Assembly: GCA_963971285.1 (NCBI GenBank)
Contig: OZ020248.1
Location: 6,634,001 to 6,698,000 of the forward strand
DNA from: Astropecten irregularis
Lineage: Eukaryota; Echinodermata; Asteroidea; Paxillosida; Astropectinidae
Direction: 5' to 3'
DNA: 64,000 bases
A program made the translations under genes and the position numbers. Of this stretch, positions 20,201-30,356 are shown one piece after another. The notes beneath the pieces were generated by a model. That model worked only from the letters and a program-made list of their open reading frames with translations, ran no database searches and was not told the origin of the DNA. Every line of letters begins with the position of its first letter. The first letter of the stretch is position 1.

Positions 20201-22239
20201 AGAGTAATTTATCAGTATGAGGGTGTGTTATAAAACAACTCCCAATTGTACATATGTAAGTCAAAAAGACATTGATAGCATTATATTGCCCTCACGAAAA
20301 TCACAAGGCTTTCAAGTTAAGTGCCTAGGGTGCTTTTGAGGAATCCTTGGTGTCATTACCAGAAATAGATAATAATTGTTCCAAATTGCTAGTTATCTTT
20401 GATCATATTCTTCTCTGTTTTTCTAAGGTGGATGAAGCAGCTGATTTTAGAGTTCGTCGTTTCTACCTGACCCTCATGCTATGGAGCATCTTGAACCAGA
20501 CTGGAGTCTGGGACGTAGCCGCCAAGTTTGAAATTCCCAGGGGATTTGTCCAGAACCTCTTGACGTCGGCAGCGAGCTTCGGTTCCAGCGTGCAACGTTT
20601 CTGTGAGGCGAGTAGCATTAATAAAATCAAGACTCTAAGTATCTGAGAAAATCCCAAATGAGCATTCCTTATTTCTGTTTAATATGTCTTTTACTCAAAA
20701 ATTAAGTATCAAGTTAAAGATCATTTATTGGCACTCCGGAAGTTTTGTAATGGTACGTCTTCCTGCATTCTAGCCATAGGTATTCATGAAATCTCCTCCA
20801 TACTTGTTTATTCATTGGCATCATTGTTTAGCTATCAAAAAATGAACAACTGGTCTAGCTCATTAAACTTGTCGTGCTTGAGAGCACACACCCATCCAGT
20901 CTGCAGAATCATAGCCGTTGACTTTTGACAATGGCGGACTGATAGTGCTGAATGTAGAATAATGGAAAGTAGGACCCAGCTACTGGATCTCATACCCCCC
21001 AGGTCTGAGGACGTGTCTACGCTACTGGTATGAAGTTACCTTTAACTTGTTCAGATCATAGATGAGTTTTCCTCTGTCACTTTCTGTTTAGGATCTGCCT
21101 GAGTTCTGGGCCTACCAGCAACTACTGACCAAAGTGGTACACGATCTGACCTTCTGCTCAACGGCTGACCTGGTATCCCTGCTGGAAGTACCCGGGGTCA
21201 AACAGGTCAGTGACAAGATCAAGAGTTTTTTTTAAGAAACAGGAAATCTGTGAATTTGAACTCTGCATCCAGTAAATCACGGTATTAAAGCGGGAAGCCG
21301 AGAGAAACAAGACTGCGGTGGCTGCTTCGTTTTAGGTTTAAATTCTTGGTTTAACGTTCAAATTTGTTTTAATTTCCATTCAGGTTCCTCTCCTCTCTGT
21401 CTTCCTGAATTGTTTTATTCATACAAATGTTGAAAATTTAATGAACAAGAATTCTTACGATATTTCTTGTTTCATAACATCATACCTTTGTTTGCTTCAG
21501 GGAAGGGCTAAGCAACTTGTGCGAGCGGGCTACAAGACACTTCGTCATCTTGCCCATGCCGACCCCAGCCAACTGACCAAGGAGGTTGAGCACCTGCCCA
21601 AGAAAACTGCCCAGCAGATTGTGGCCGCTGCCAAGGTTTGTGAACCGGAAAAAAAAAAATACAAATGAACATATGTAATTGAGTATTAGGGACACCACCA
21701 ACGTAGGGCTGGATGGCTCAGTAGGTAGAGCGCCTGTACAGTATTCAGGAGGTCGCCAGTTCGAATCCCGCCCCAGTAAATTTTTCTTTGTTCACTTTTC
21801 AAAAATACACATCGATCAAATTAATATAGCGGTTACATGGCTTTGAATGAACAAAGACAATTGACAATTAGGAACACCACCAACATAGGGCTAGGTAGCT
21901 CAGCTGGTAAGAATGCCGGTACGGTATTCCGGAGGTCGCTGGTTCAAATTCCACTCCAGTCAATTTGTCTTTATTCAATTTTCAATGACTTAAAATTCAA
22001 TCAATTTCCTTTGTGGTTATTTGGTGATTTAATACAGTAATATCTTGACAATTTGTGGGATCTTCTCGTAGATGGAGCTTGCTGAGAGGGCAGAAGCATT
22101 GAGGGAAGAAGCCGAGGAACTGGTCACCAAACCCTCCACCGACCAAAATCCGATAATCACGACAGAAACTGGAAACAAGAATCCCTCGATAACGACCACC
22201 ACCACGGATATGGTGACCTCTACTGAGCAGCCAGGCTAG
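11204..22239 (+). CDS. HELQ: Helicase HELQ (POLQ-like DNA repair helicase), 17 exons
   Basis: HELQ is a nuclear superfamily 2, 3'-5' DNA helicase acting with RAD51 paralogs in crosslink and replication-fork repair. Exons: 11204-11779, 12481-13387, 13908-14086, 14378-14578, 14940-15110, 15227-15334, 15788-15933, 16590-16841, 17217-17358, 17640-17744, 18734-18953, 19470-19630, 20093-20191, 20428-20607, 21092-21205, 21501-21635, 22072-22239 (stop TAG). The joined frame is about 1,287 codons, longer than the human protein of about 1,100. Residues 1 to about 470 are Ser/Lys-rich, weakly conserved and probably disordered. Then come GPFYGLPS, the DWQHACL motif, Walker A PTSGGKT (about 517-523), DELH (620-623), SAT (654-656), [14 protein letters not shown] and [12 protein letters not shown] (about 867-878). 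The winged-helix/ratchet region and the C-terminal [14 protein letters not shown] helix-hairpin-helix follow. Donors after exons 4 and 14 are GC; the donor after exon 1 (GCAAGT at 11780) is the least certain junction. Exon 2 may start at 12478. Confidence 0.95.
11780..12480. other. HELQ intron 1 with an inverted-repeat element
   Basis: The intron begins with the proposed GC donor and ends TTTACAGCAG. At about 12,047-12,295 it holds an element whose ends are GGGCAATTCCAGCATAACGG and CCGTTACGCTGGAATTGCCC. The left half has an extra internal inverted pair (CGGACATGACAC facing GTGTCATGTCCG). I found no other copy of this element in the window. Confidence 0.7.
13388..13907. other. HELQ intron 2, nothing else recognised
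   Basis: This 520-bp intron runs from GTAAGATAAT to a long T-rich tract and CATACAG. I see no repeat family member or RNA gene in it. Confidence 0.6.
15335..15787. other. HELQ intron 6, nothing else recognised
   Basis: This 453-bp intron runs from GTGAGTAG to GCCGTTCCAG. I recognise no repeat family or RNA gene in it. Confidence 0.6.
16207..16401. mobile_element. Inverted-repeat element, CCTTTTCCAAACC family (HELQ intron 7)
   Basis: The left end GGGCCTTTTCCAAATCTCCG faces the right end GAGGTTTGGAAAAGGCCCC. The interior GGCTCCATTTCGTGAATCCA is shared with the 2,668 copy. It lies between exons 7 and 8. Confidence 0.75.
16880..17120. mobile_element. tRNA-like SINE remnants (HELQ intron 8)
   Basis: A forward leading block (CTCAGGTTGTAGCATTGCTA, TCCTTGGGATATAGCGGTAT) is followed by a reverse-oriented head (ATTGACTGGAGCGGGATTCA, GAGTTATCCAGCCCTA). 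Two partial copies are fused. Confidence 0.65.
17400..17575. mobile_element. TTTCACGAAACACTAAGATT-family copy (HELQ intron 9)
   Basis: It contains two facing versions of the TGTGACATCACACTTTGCTTAGC / TAAGCAAAGATTGATGTCACA motif, plus the terminal TTTCACGAAACACTAAGATT. It matches the element at 4,893-5,032 with an internal rearrangement. Confidence 0.55.
17745..18733. other. HELQ intron 10 with transposon fragments
   Basis: This 989-bp intron holds a GGGGGGATAG-rich segment at about 17,930-17,965. At about 18,170-18,222 it holds the end of a GGGCCAATTTCAT-family element (CTTAGCAAATTTTTGTGCTA ... GAAATTGGCCCC). At about 18,263-18,340 a short inverted stretch repeats AGGGAGACA / TGTCTCC. The rest is unassigned. 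Confidence 0.55.
18992..19352. mobile_element. TTAA-flanked inverted-repeat element (HELQ intron 11)
   Basis: It starts TTAAAGGTACTATCATACTT and ends AAGTATGATACTACCTTTAA. The terminal inverted repeats are about 20 bp and bounded by TTAA on both sides, as expected for TTAA-targeting (piggyBac-type) non-autonomous elements. The interior has the family landmarks ATAACTTACAGGGTATAAAG and GGTAGAAACAT. Many related copies follow downstream of HELQ. Confidence 0.8.
19631..20092. other. HELQ intron 12 with G-run
   Basis: The intron contains a run of about 15 G at 19,861-19,876, followed by GCACGTGCCCCAAGCGCC. This resembles the end sequence seen at 47,580-47,605 and may be a remnant of the same kind of element. 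Nothing else was recognised. Confidence 0.45.
20608..21091. other. HELQ intron 14 (GC donor), nothing else recognised
   Basis: The intron opens with GCGAGTAG after the codon for Glu and closes with TTCTGTTTAG. No GT donor near the exon end keeps the conserved FCE-DLPEFW reading frame. No repeat family member was recognised inside. Confidence 0.7.
21690..22035 (+). mobile_element. Two tandem tRNA-like SINE copies (HELQ intron 16)
   Basis: Copy one (about 21,690-21,805) has the best preserved tRNA-like head in the window: GGATGGCTCAGTAGGTAGAG, then GGTCGCCAGTTCGAATCCCG. Copy two (about 21,850-22,035) repeats the head (GGTAGCTCAGCTGGTAAGAA, GCTGGTTCAAATTCC) and carries the full tail (TTTATTCAATTTTCAATGAC, AATTTCCTTTGTGGTTATTT). 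The sequence folds partly like a tRNA but lacks a normal anticodon loop, so it is not a functional tRNA gene. Confidence 0.8.
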
Positions 22240-22780
22240 TAGGCTGATATAAGATGCTAACTCACACGGCTGGCTTCCAGGCTAGGCAGATTAGTACAGG
22301 CGACCTTTGACAATTTTATCTTATAAAAGACGGTCGTCCAGCTTGGTCAAAGTGAGTCCAAAGTCTTGCTTATATGTTCTATCGACTGTCCATTACAGCA
22401 TTTTGTTGTGCCTACGGGCACTGCTACGTGTGAAATCTATTAAATTTCATGGAATTCGTATTAGCAAGACTTTCGTTGCTTAATTGGTTAGCAAAGAATT
22501 TCTAGGCCAACCTTGTTTTTTTTATCCGCTTACGCGATGTCATGTGCATTCTGCAGAAAGTCCTTGCTAAGCGTAGCGAGAAAAAATGTGAAACAGTGAA
22601 ATTTAATTTATTTATGAATTGTATTATGCATGGTGTTCCTCTAATTAACTCATTTTGTCTGTGAGCTCCTGTCTTTTTCTTTTCCAGTTTTGTTCTCCCA
22701 CTGTTATGGATGTATTTGTCTTTTATTATATTTTATATTTTAAGGTTATATAATAGGAGAGCCACTTGACAGTGATTCTG
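22240..22780 (+). other. HELQ 3' untranslated region (probable)
   Basis: The sequence following the HELQ stop is unique for about 200 bp. ATTAAA at about 22,438-22,443 is a possible polyadenylation signal. AATAAA appears only at 23,258, beyond two transposons. A partial GCCCAATTTCATGGAATC-family fragment occupies about 22,440-22,605. The end of the transcript cannot be fixed from sequence alone. Confidence 0.4.
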
Positions 22781-22787
22781 TTCGCTT

Positions 22788-23163
22788 TGAAGGTTTAGTA
22801 CAGGATTGGCTACCTACATGTACCTAAACAGAAATTTTTCACAGATTTGCCTATAACTTCCAGGGTATGAGGATGGTGCTGGTTGAAACATACCGTCAAA
22901 ATACATGTATTTCCACTTGAAATGGGGGTATTTATCCAGAAATTAGTCAATTAAAGACTGAAAACAGTTTTGATTTCGGCGGGTAAAATCAAAACACCTG
23001 TGAATGGATTTAAAAATACAGTGAGCATTTTTCACTGTTTTCTACAGTTTCCGATGTATAAATTGAGCTAAAATTTCACCGGCTTTTACTCCATGACAAA
23101 TTGTATTATAAGCAGTTTGCAGCTGTTATGTCACCTTTACCAATCCTGTAATATGCCTTTAAG
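22788..23163. mobile_element. TTAA-family element, CAGGATTGGTAAC subtype
   Basis: The left end GTACAGGATTGGCTACCTAC and right end TACCAATCCTGTAATATGCC are inverted. The interior has CTATAACTTCCAGGGTATGA and TTTATCCAGAAATTAGTCAA. The left terminus has lost the perfect TTAAAGG form; the right ends CTTTAA. Confidence 0.7.
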
Positions 23164-23199
23164 CATGCAATCCTCAGGGGATGTTTGTTATCAGTCTGT

Positions 23200-23280
23200 T
23201 GTTCTTTATGTTTTAAATGTACCATGTTGTCTGTACTCTGTTATATACCTGCGATATAATAAATGAAATGAAATGAAATA
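23200..23280 (+). repeat. Retroelement-like 3' end with (ATGAA)n tail
   Basis: TTATATACCTGCGATATAAT is followed by AATAAATGAAATGAAATGAAATA. A polyadenylation-like AATAAA running into short ATGAA repeats is the usual look of a CR1/L2-type LINE 3' terminus. Only the tail is present. Confidence 0.45.
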
Positions 23281-23323
23281 TATCTATAAAGTGTATGTTG
23301 TCAATGATTAAGGTTTTCTTATA

Positions 23324-23691
23324 TTAAAGGTACAGTACAGGATTGGTAACATACCCAAACAGAAATGTTCACAGATTTACGTATAACTGACTTTTAGGTT
23401 ATGAAGATGGTGCTGGTAGAAACATACCATTAAAATATATCCGCCTGAAATGGTGTATTTATCCAGAAATTAGTAAAACAACGACCGAAAACAGTTTTGA
23501 TCTCAGGGTAAGATCAAAACCCATCTCTATGTTTTATAAGAAAAATTGGGTCGGGTTTTTGCTTTTTTCTTGTGACTCAGATGTCCGATTGAGCTCAAAT
23601 TTTCACAGGTTTATTATTTCATGTGCATGTTGGATCAGATAAAGTATGAGTTTTGTCCTGTGACCTTTACCAATCATGTATAATCCTTTAA
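23324..23691. mobile_element. TTAA-flanked element, CAGGATTGGTAAC subtype
   Basis: It begins TTAAAGGTACAGTACAGGATTGG and ends ACCAATCATGTATAATCCTTTAA, with TTAA at both edges. The interior includes GGTTATGAAGATGGTGCTGG, ATCTCAGGGTAAGATCAAAA and a TGTGACTCAGATGTCCGATT segment shared with the copies at 47,395, 55,536 and 61,385. Confidence 0.8.
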
Positions 23692-24145
23692 AAGATACTG
23701 GTAGGAATAGGTAAGTCCTATGGTCCTACAGTATTATGGTATGTGGTCTATCCTTGTAGCTGTATGGTCTGTCTGACCCTTAGACAGACTTGCCAGTGCT
23801 ATCATTATTGAATGTTGGTATCAAGCACTCATCCTTACAAGCAAACAACCTATAATCCTTCCATGATAATCCTATTTACACTGGCACAATTTATGTGTCT
23901 CTAGTGGTGGTCTAAGGTGGAAGGAATCAGTTATAATATTCAGACAGACTCGGCCTCCATGTGTAACATTTGCTGTCAGAATGAAATAGGGTTTTTCGAT
24001 CTTGTTCGTGGTTTTTGTCGCTGTGGCAACCAACCATGGACTTAGCATCTCAAATAGTTTGTGTGTGTGTGTTTGTGCGTATTGAGACTCTTTGTATTAT
24101 GGTATTCACTGACTAAAGTGAGCTGGTTATTATTTTTTTTCAGCT
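23692..24145. other. No feature recognised
   Basis: This unique-looking, AT-rich stretch contains only a short TG-rich run near 24,060-24,080. I see no coding exon. Confidence 0.5.
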
Positions 24146-24345
24146 AAACGTAACTTCATACTTTGGTTTTTGCCGGAAGAAATTATAAGTTTCGTGGGCA
24201 CAGATATCAAGAAAGATACAGTAACAGTCATCTGTGAAATTTGCAGTCCCATACAGTGCCCACTTGTTTTTAGAAAACAGAGAAAACCGCTCACAGTATT
24301 TACAAATCTTGGAGTTTTGATCTCCCTGGAACATCCATTTCATCT
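24146..24345 (-). mobile_element. TTAA-family fragment (reverse)
   Basis: It starts with CTTCATACTTTGGTTTTTGCC, the reverse of the right end of the family, and includes AGTAACAGTCATCTGTGAAA and CAGTCCCATACAGTGCCCAC. The other half is missing. Confidence 0.6.
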
Positions 24346-24692
24346 ATTAATTATTTATTGTTTTAATTTCAAGAAATAAACATCTTGATCTATGGCCATT
24401 GGTGAATGGCCATTTTAATGAAATGGAAATAAGGGTTGGTATAATTATATAATAGGACAATTGGAGTGGATTCTGAGAAACTGGCCTTTACAAACTGTGA
24501 TTTTTGTTTGTTTTGTTAGTGGATAAGTCCAGTCAGAAAGCACTATTTTGCTAATCATTGGGTCGTTGATTTCAACCACAGCAAACAAAGAAGGGAACTG
24601 GTGATCGGGAGCATGATTAAGCACGAAGTCTAGATTATAATCTTGCAATTGCTGGAATCGGTAAAATTGGACATGTCATGTTCAAAGGTCAT

Positions 24693-24948
24693 GGGGCCAA
24701 TTTCATAGAGCTGTTTAAGCCACACAATTTTGCTTAAAAATGAAAAGTCTTCCTTGATCAGTCAAACATGGTTGGCAATCAAATGTTCATATCATGTTTT
24801 AATACTGCTTTTGACCGTGTGTATTCAGCCATTGTTTGCTGAGCATAACATTCACAAGGAGTTTGGGCTGGCATACTGATTTTATTTACCAAGGTTTTCA
24901 GTGCTGAAGCAAGTTTTGGTGCTTAAGCAGCTCTATGAAATTAGCCCC
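24693..24948. mobile_element. Inverted-repeat element, GGGCCAATTTCAT family, complete
   Basis: The left end GGGGCCAATTTCATAGAGCTG faces the right end CAGCTCTATGAAATTAGCCCC, with a sub-terminal CTTAAGCA repeat. The interior AAGTCTTCCTTGATCA and TGCTGAGCATAACATTCAC is shared with copies at 28,604-29,168 and 32,637-32,917. A related element lies at 40,404-40,645. It is non-coding and MITE-like. Confidence 0.8.
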
Positions 24949-25250
24949 AGTACTCAAAAGATAAGGCAGTCAAGAAGTTGATTATATGGCACCAGGATAT
25001 TCATATCAGTTGTTTGTATTTGTTTTATTTAGAAGAGGGGTATTAATTAATGATTAATCAGGATTATGGCTGAATTTTGTGTTTGTTCTCTCCTCCTTAT
25101 GTTTCTATCCTCTCCGTGCACATCCAGGCCCTCTGGTGCTAGAACCAATTGGAGTGCCTATTCAACTTGTGTAGGTTATCTTAAGTGGCTGAATTGTCAG
25201 TGACCCCAGACTTATAATGTAATGGAATATGCCTTCCATGTTTTATGATG

Positions 25251-25608
25251 TGAGTACTATCATACTTTGGTAAGAAACCAAAACAGAAATCTTCACATAT
25301 TTACCTATAACTTACTTGGTAGGCCCTCAGTATAAAGATGGTGATGGTACAATTGTTCTGCCTGAAATACGGTATTTATCCAGAAAAGAGTAAAACCAGT
25401 GACCGAAATAATGTTCTATCTTTTAAAGATCAAAAATAAAACACAAATGACTAAAGAAATACTGTGGCCGTTTTCACTGTTTTCTCAAAAAGTGGGCACC
25501 GTATGGGACTGAAATGTTCACAGATGACTGTGACTGTATCTGTCTTGATATTTTTGCCCATGAATCTGCCATTCTTTGAGAAAAACCAAAGCACGATATT
25601 ACCTTTAA
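25251..25608. mobile_element. TTAA-family element
   Basis: The left end is ACTATCATACTTTGGTAAGA and the right end AACCAAAGCACGATATTACC followed by TTTAA. It shows the family landmarks CTTCACATATTTACCTATAA, GGCACCGTATGGGACTGAAA and CTGTATCTGTCTTGATATTT. Confidence 0.75.
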
Positions 25609-25853
25609 ATGATAACCATCCACTCCACATGAAGTTTTTCTAGTTGTTTGGAGGGGTTTTGTAGCTGTTAGTTCTGTGTAGTCAGCCAGTATTCTCTGCA
25701 TTGGAGTCATGAGTGAATGTTGAATACCAAACATTCTCTCCCTTGCAGAAGTTCTTACTCGTAAATCTGCAAGCCTTCACGTCTCACGGGTATTAATTGA
25801 ACATTATAATTCACATGAATGTAACGGCAACTGTCACTCAGCCCTGACCTGGG

Positions 25854-26240
25854 GCCAATTTCATAAAGCTGCAGAAACACCAAAATTTGCTTAAAGGTAG
25901 TATCATACTTTGGTGAGAGACATAAATGTTCACAGATTTACATATAACTTTCAGGGTATGAAGATGGTGCTGGTAGAAACATACCGTTAAAATGGTTCTG
26001 TCTGAAATGTTGTTTATCCAGAAAAGAGTCAAACCAATGACTAAAAACAATTTTGATCTCAAGATCGAAAATAAAAGAGAAAAGACTTAAAAAATACCGT
26101 GGGCGTTTTTCACACTTTGCTCAAAAAGTGGGCACCGTATGGGACTGAAAAATTCCACAGATGAATGTGTCTGTCTTTATATTTTTGCCCATGGATCTGC
26201 ATTTCTTTGACAAAAACCAAAGTATGATATTACCTTTATA
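25854..26240. mobile_element. TTAA-family element inserted at a GGGCCAATTTCAT-family end
   Basis: From 25,854 to 25,894 the sequence is the left end of the GGGCCAATTTCAT family (GGGGCCAATTTCATAAAGCTG ... AAATTTGCTTAA). At that TTAA (25,891-25,894) a TTAA-family element begins (AGGTAGTATCATACTTTGGT). It ends near 26,240 with ACCAAAGTATGATATTACCTTTA. The rest of the host element is not seen on the far side. Confidence 0.75.
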
Positions 26241-28437
26241 ACTCCGATCATTAATGATTCCGAAACATGATTCACAACTTGTCTTGCACCGTGGTCCACA
26301 CAAAAAAACCCGTGTGTGGTTGTGTATATGCATTGCATATGGGAAGGAACTTCACCTGATGAGTGAGAAGGCATGTTTAAGATTAAGGTAAAAGAAATTC
26401 CTTCCTCCATGGTAAAAATAACCCGAATGGAGCTTGATACCGGGGTTGCTATTCAATGAATGTATATGTCAGATGAAATTGATGTGCAATATTTCAAGAA
26501 GAAAGACAGACAAAGAAAAACAACCTGATAAATTTTGAATTCTAGTATATAGAATCGGCTTCCAGAGACTATTTTGTGTTCTTACCATGTTCTTTTGTTA
26601 TGAGACATGCTCAAATGCACATAATTATTATGACAACAGATATTGGATAAAAATAAGGCGTCGTGACTCAAATCTTTGGCTACGGCCGCAAAATTACACA
26701 TGCATCTATGGCGACCACTAGCCAGTGACTGCAGCCGTTTCCATAGACTTGTATGTTATTTGCAGTTGCAGCCAGAGATTTGGGGACACGGCCCAACATT
26801 TTGAAATGTTGCATCAGTGTCACTCAACAAGAGGCAAATGTTATTAAGAATAAGTACGTTGCTCCCAGTTTCATACTTGACTGAAAAGCACTTAGTGTTT
26901 GTGTTTCTTGTTCAAAAAATGTGACAGCAACTGCTTCTTTTCAACCAAGAAGCCAAAATGGCTTTTGTTTTCTGGGAGGGAAGAGTTGGTCGATGCAAGA
27001 AAGTCTTGAGAGTTTTTCAGGAATATTGTTCAAAACATGGATATTGGAGACCGCTGAAAAGGCTATTTATTCTTACATATTACCTTTTCTGAAGACAGGC
27101 ATTCGTCCCTGCGAATATAGACCTTTATGGTGTCATCTTATGGCACCTTCGTCTAAGAAGATAGCTCATTGCCGACCCCTGAGAATAATGAGTACATACA
27201 TGTATAGCTACCTGTGCAGCTTTTGCATTGGTTTGTCTTCAACTTTATACAGAACTTTATACAGTGTACATAATATAAGTACATTGTACCTGTAAAATGG
27301 CAATTGGCAATGCATGGGGTCTTTTGTATGAATGGTGTTGCTCTCTGGCTTTTGTACTCGGTACTATTGCCATAATGACCATTATCACAAATCCTTTTGT
27401 CTTTATGTTATATATTGTCTGGAATGTTACTGTTTTAAAGGTGTTTTTTTAAGTCCACATCAATTAAAATAATTATTGTCAAAGAGAAAGGTAATTGGCC
27501 TTGAGAATGCCATTTAAATGCATTTGATTGAGACTATTGTCATAAAATGACCTGTTTTTATGAAAGATAACTTCATTAATGGAAGAGGAAGAAAATTTCA
27601 GCTTGAAAATAACTGTCTTGCTACTAATTCAAGAGCAGTATACATGAATTGTTTTCAGCATCAACAACAGTTTCAACCTGGCCTCATTTCCTTTTCTTTT
27701 AGCTTTTTGCTGCAGCACTACGTACACTATACACAACCTTTCATTAACCTACATATAAAGGTCTATATAGCAACAGAGTCACCTTGAATGAAAAATCAAT
27801 CAAGTCACAACTCAAGAACGAAAGGAAATTAGAGCATCATAAATAAATGACCTGAATGCCACTCTGTGACCAAGGCAGGTCAGGTAATATCACTCACAAA
27901 AGGCAATGGTGGAATTGTTTGCGAGCAACCTCCAGAAATAGGTTACATAAAGAATTTGTTCATCTCATTTGGGTTAATTGTTGCCCTACACCACTTTATC
28001 CTGGGAAACTAGCCATTATTTCATTATTCATGGCAATAGTATACCAAGGCAACAGAACAAAAAAAAAGGACGAAACACGAAAATGGGCCTGACGTTAATA
28101 TTGTTGTTTCCTCAGAAATTCTGAGAACTGAGTCAGAACCATGTTTTTAACAAAACAACCACATTTTTTCCCAGTTGCTCCTTCTGATATTCAACCAATT
28201 TCTCTTTGCCGCCCTTTTTTTTCTCTAGAACACAAAATTTAACCCCCGGATTATACGTGTGTTGATGAAAAGGAAGGAAATAGCATACCTTTTTAATAAA
28301 GAGAAGAATGACAGGGAAACTAAATGGAGATGCTTTTAGCGTAAGTTTGTCATTCCAGAAAAAATAACACATCTGACAATAGCCAAGGATTTTTCTATCG
28401 GGCCGCAAGATAGCTATCGCTGCCTGGCTTTACATTA
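26241..28437. other. 2.2 kb with no gene or recognised repeat
   Basis: Open frames here are short and lack splice context or family resemblance. The stretch is AT-rich and unique at this scale. It contains a short CCTTTATGGTGTCATCTTATGG segment and A-rich runs, but nothing I can name. Confidence 0.5.
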
Positions 28438-28607
28438 TTAAAGGTCGGTACAGGATTAATAACATACCCAAACAGAAATCTTCACAGATTTACGTATAAC
28501 TCACAGGGTATGAAGATGGTGCTGGTAGGATTGTCATGTTGGATTAGACAACTGAGTGTGAGTGCTATTCTATGACCTTTAATACCAATCATATATTATA
28601 CCTTTAA
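28438..28607. mobile_element. Short TTAA-flanked element, CAGGATTGGTAAC subtype
   Basis: It begins TTAAAGGTCGGTACAGGATT and ends CCAATCATATATTATACCTTTAA, with TTAA on each edge. Only about 170 bp, it is an internally deleted copy of the 23,324-23,691 type. Confidence 0.75.
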
Positions 28608-29168
28608 GCACCAAAATTTGCTCAAGCACCAAAACCTCGTTAAAAACATCAGCATGCCAGCCAAAACTTCTTGCGAATGTTATGCTCAACAAACAATAAC
28701 CGAATACAAGTCAAAAGCAGAAAACATCTCATGAAAATTTGGCCGTTGGTGATCCTGTTTGAATAAGACATTTCATGCTTAAGCAATCTTTTTGCTTAAA
28801 GGGATGGTACAGAATTGGTAAGACAAAATACACTTCAAGATCACAGATTCACATAAAACTTACACAGTATAATGGTGATGATAGGAGAAAACATTCCATG
28901 AAATGTTTTTGTATGAAATGCCATATTCGTTGAGAAATAAATGAACTTTTTCCGATTGGAATAAATCGCTTCGAAGCGTTTTATTCATTCGTTGAAATGT
29001 GTAAACTATTTTCTCGTGACCCAGATGACTGATTGACCTCAAACTTCTACAGGTTTGTCAGTTAAGGTATACGATGGATTACATAATGTGCTTTCACTGT
29101 CAGTAACGGTTTTGTCGCAATAACCAGTTCTGTACTATCCCTTTAAGCAGCTCTATGAAATTGGCACC
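28604..29168. mobile_element. GGGCCAATTTCAT-family copy split by a TTAA element
   Basis: The host family runs from about 28,604 (AGCACCAAAATTTGCTCAAG) to 29,168 (CAGCTCTATGAAATTGGCACC). At 28,796-29,146 a TTAA element is inserted (TTAAAGGGATGGTACAGAAT ... CTGTACTATCCCTTTAA). Removing it and one TTAA restores TTTTTGCTTAAGCAGCTCTA, closely matching the uninterrupted copy at 32,890-32,912. This is direct evidence for TTAA target duplication. Confidence 0.85.
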
Positions 29169-29549
29169 AGGGCATTTCTCCCGGGCGATCAATAATCATA
29201 TATACCACCAGCCGATCCTTAGCATTTTGTTTTCCTCCAAACACCCCGGGGTGCATAGCGAAATCTTTATCAATGCAATTCTTCTATCACAATTTAAACA
29301 CAATTGGACTATGTCAACTGCTACCGGCAAGCCGTAATAAAAGGTCAATAAATAGATAAGTATTGATGCAGTTGTAAAAACAGATTCATGTATACTTGTA
29401 AAAATCATCTGGACTGGGTTTATCTATTTCAAGGAATCCTTATCCAATCTTTACTTAGCCAAATCCCTGGTTGTCTCTGCACTGTTTTTAATGACCCACT
29501 GGGGATTTGTATACTCGATATGATTTTGCAAGGACCATTTCTGTTCAAG

Positions 29550-29875
29550 GTAATTTCATAAGGTCATACTTTGGTTTTTGCCAGAGAAACGCAGATTCAT
29601 TGCCAACAGTAACAGTCATCATTCTGTGAAATTTCCAGTCTCATACGGCGCTCACTTTTTGAGGAAACATGCAGTGAAAAACGCCCATGGTATTTTCACA
29701 TCTATTCACAGGAGTTTTGATCTCACCCCAAGATCAAACCTATTTTGGTCTTTGTTTGTTCTGGATAAATACAGCATTTCAGGCAGAGAAATTTTAACAG
29801 TATGTTTCTACCATCACCATCTTTATACCTTGTGAGTTGTAAGACAAGTTGTGAAGCTACCTTTAAAGCCTTCCG
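29550..29875 (-). mobile_element. TTAA-family element (reverse, diverged)
   Basis: It starts AAGGTCATACTTTGGTTTTTGCC and ends GTGAAGCTACCTTTAA. It contains the reversed family landmarks TTTCTACCATCACCATCTTTAT and GATAAATACAGCATTTCAGGC. Confidence 0.65.
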
Positions 29876-29972
29876 CGAATGTTACTTTCTTTGGGAACAA
29901 ATATACATTTGAAAGAATAAGTTGAACTAATAGAGAGCTCAAGCCATTTCCTCGTGTTTATTTGCTTCGATT

Positions 29973-30356
29973 TTAAAGGCATTGCATACGTTTGGTACTG
30001 AATGACTCTGAAAATTTATGGCAATAAAAACTTGGTGAGAAGTACAGCTGCTTTGGATAGTATAATGCATATTGAGAAACGTTCAATTCGAGGTACCGCG
30101 GTTATGGAAAAATATGTCACTTTTTATCTCCAAAAATTATGAATCTGAGAAGCGTTATGGCCGTAACGCTTCTCAGCTATTGACTAACTGTTCTCTGGCG
30201 TGAAATAACCGCTCTAGTTTGTCGCCAAAATCTCAAAAACGCTACCACCTTTTGAATTGAAACTTTCACAGGTTAGTTTTATGGTATATATATACAATTA
30301 TATTGGTTTGATACAAACAGTAGGCTCAAATTACCAAACGTATGCAATCCCTTTAA
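29973..30356. mobile_element. TTAA-flanked element, GCATACGTTTGGTA subtype, with internal hairpin
   Basis: It begins TTAAAGGCATTGCATACGTTTGG and ends CCAAACGTATGCAATCCCTTTAA: terminal inverted repeats of about 23 bp with TTAA on both edges. At 30,145-30,176 there is a hairpin with 13-bp perfect arms (CTGAGAAGCGTTA facing TAACGCTTCTCAG) around TGGCCG. It is the only copy of this subtype in the window. Confidence 0.85.

Noticed and set aside
21700-21790. Possible tRNA gene
   Set aside because: Box A and box B are good, but the anticodon loop and T-arm do not fit a functional tRNA. The same head with the same tail recurs many times, so it is a SINE head.
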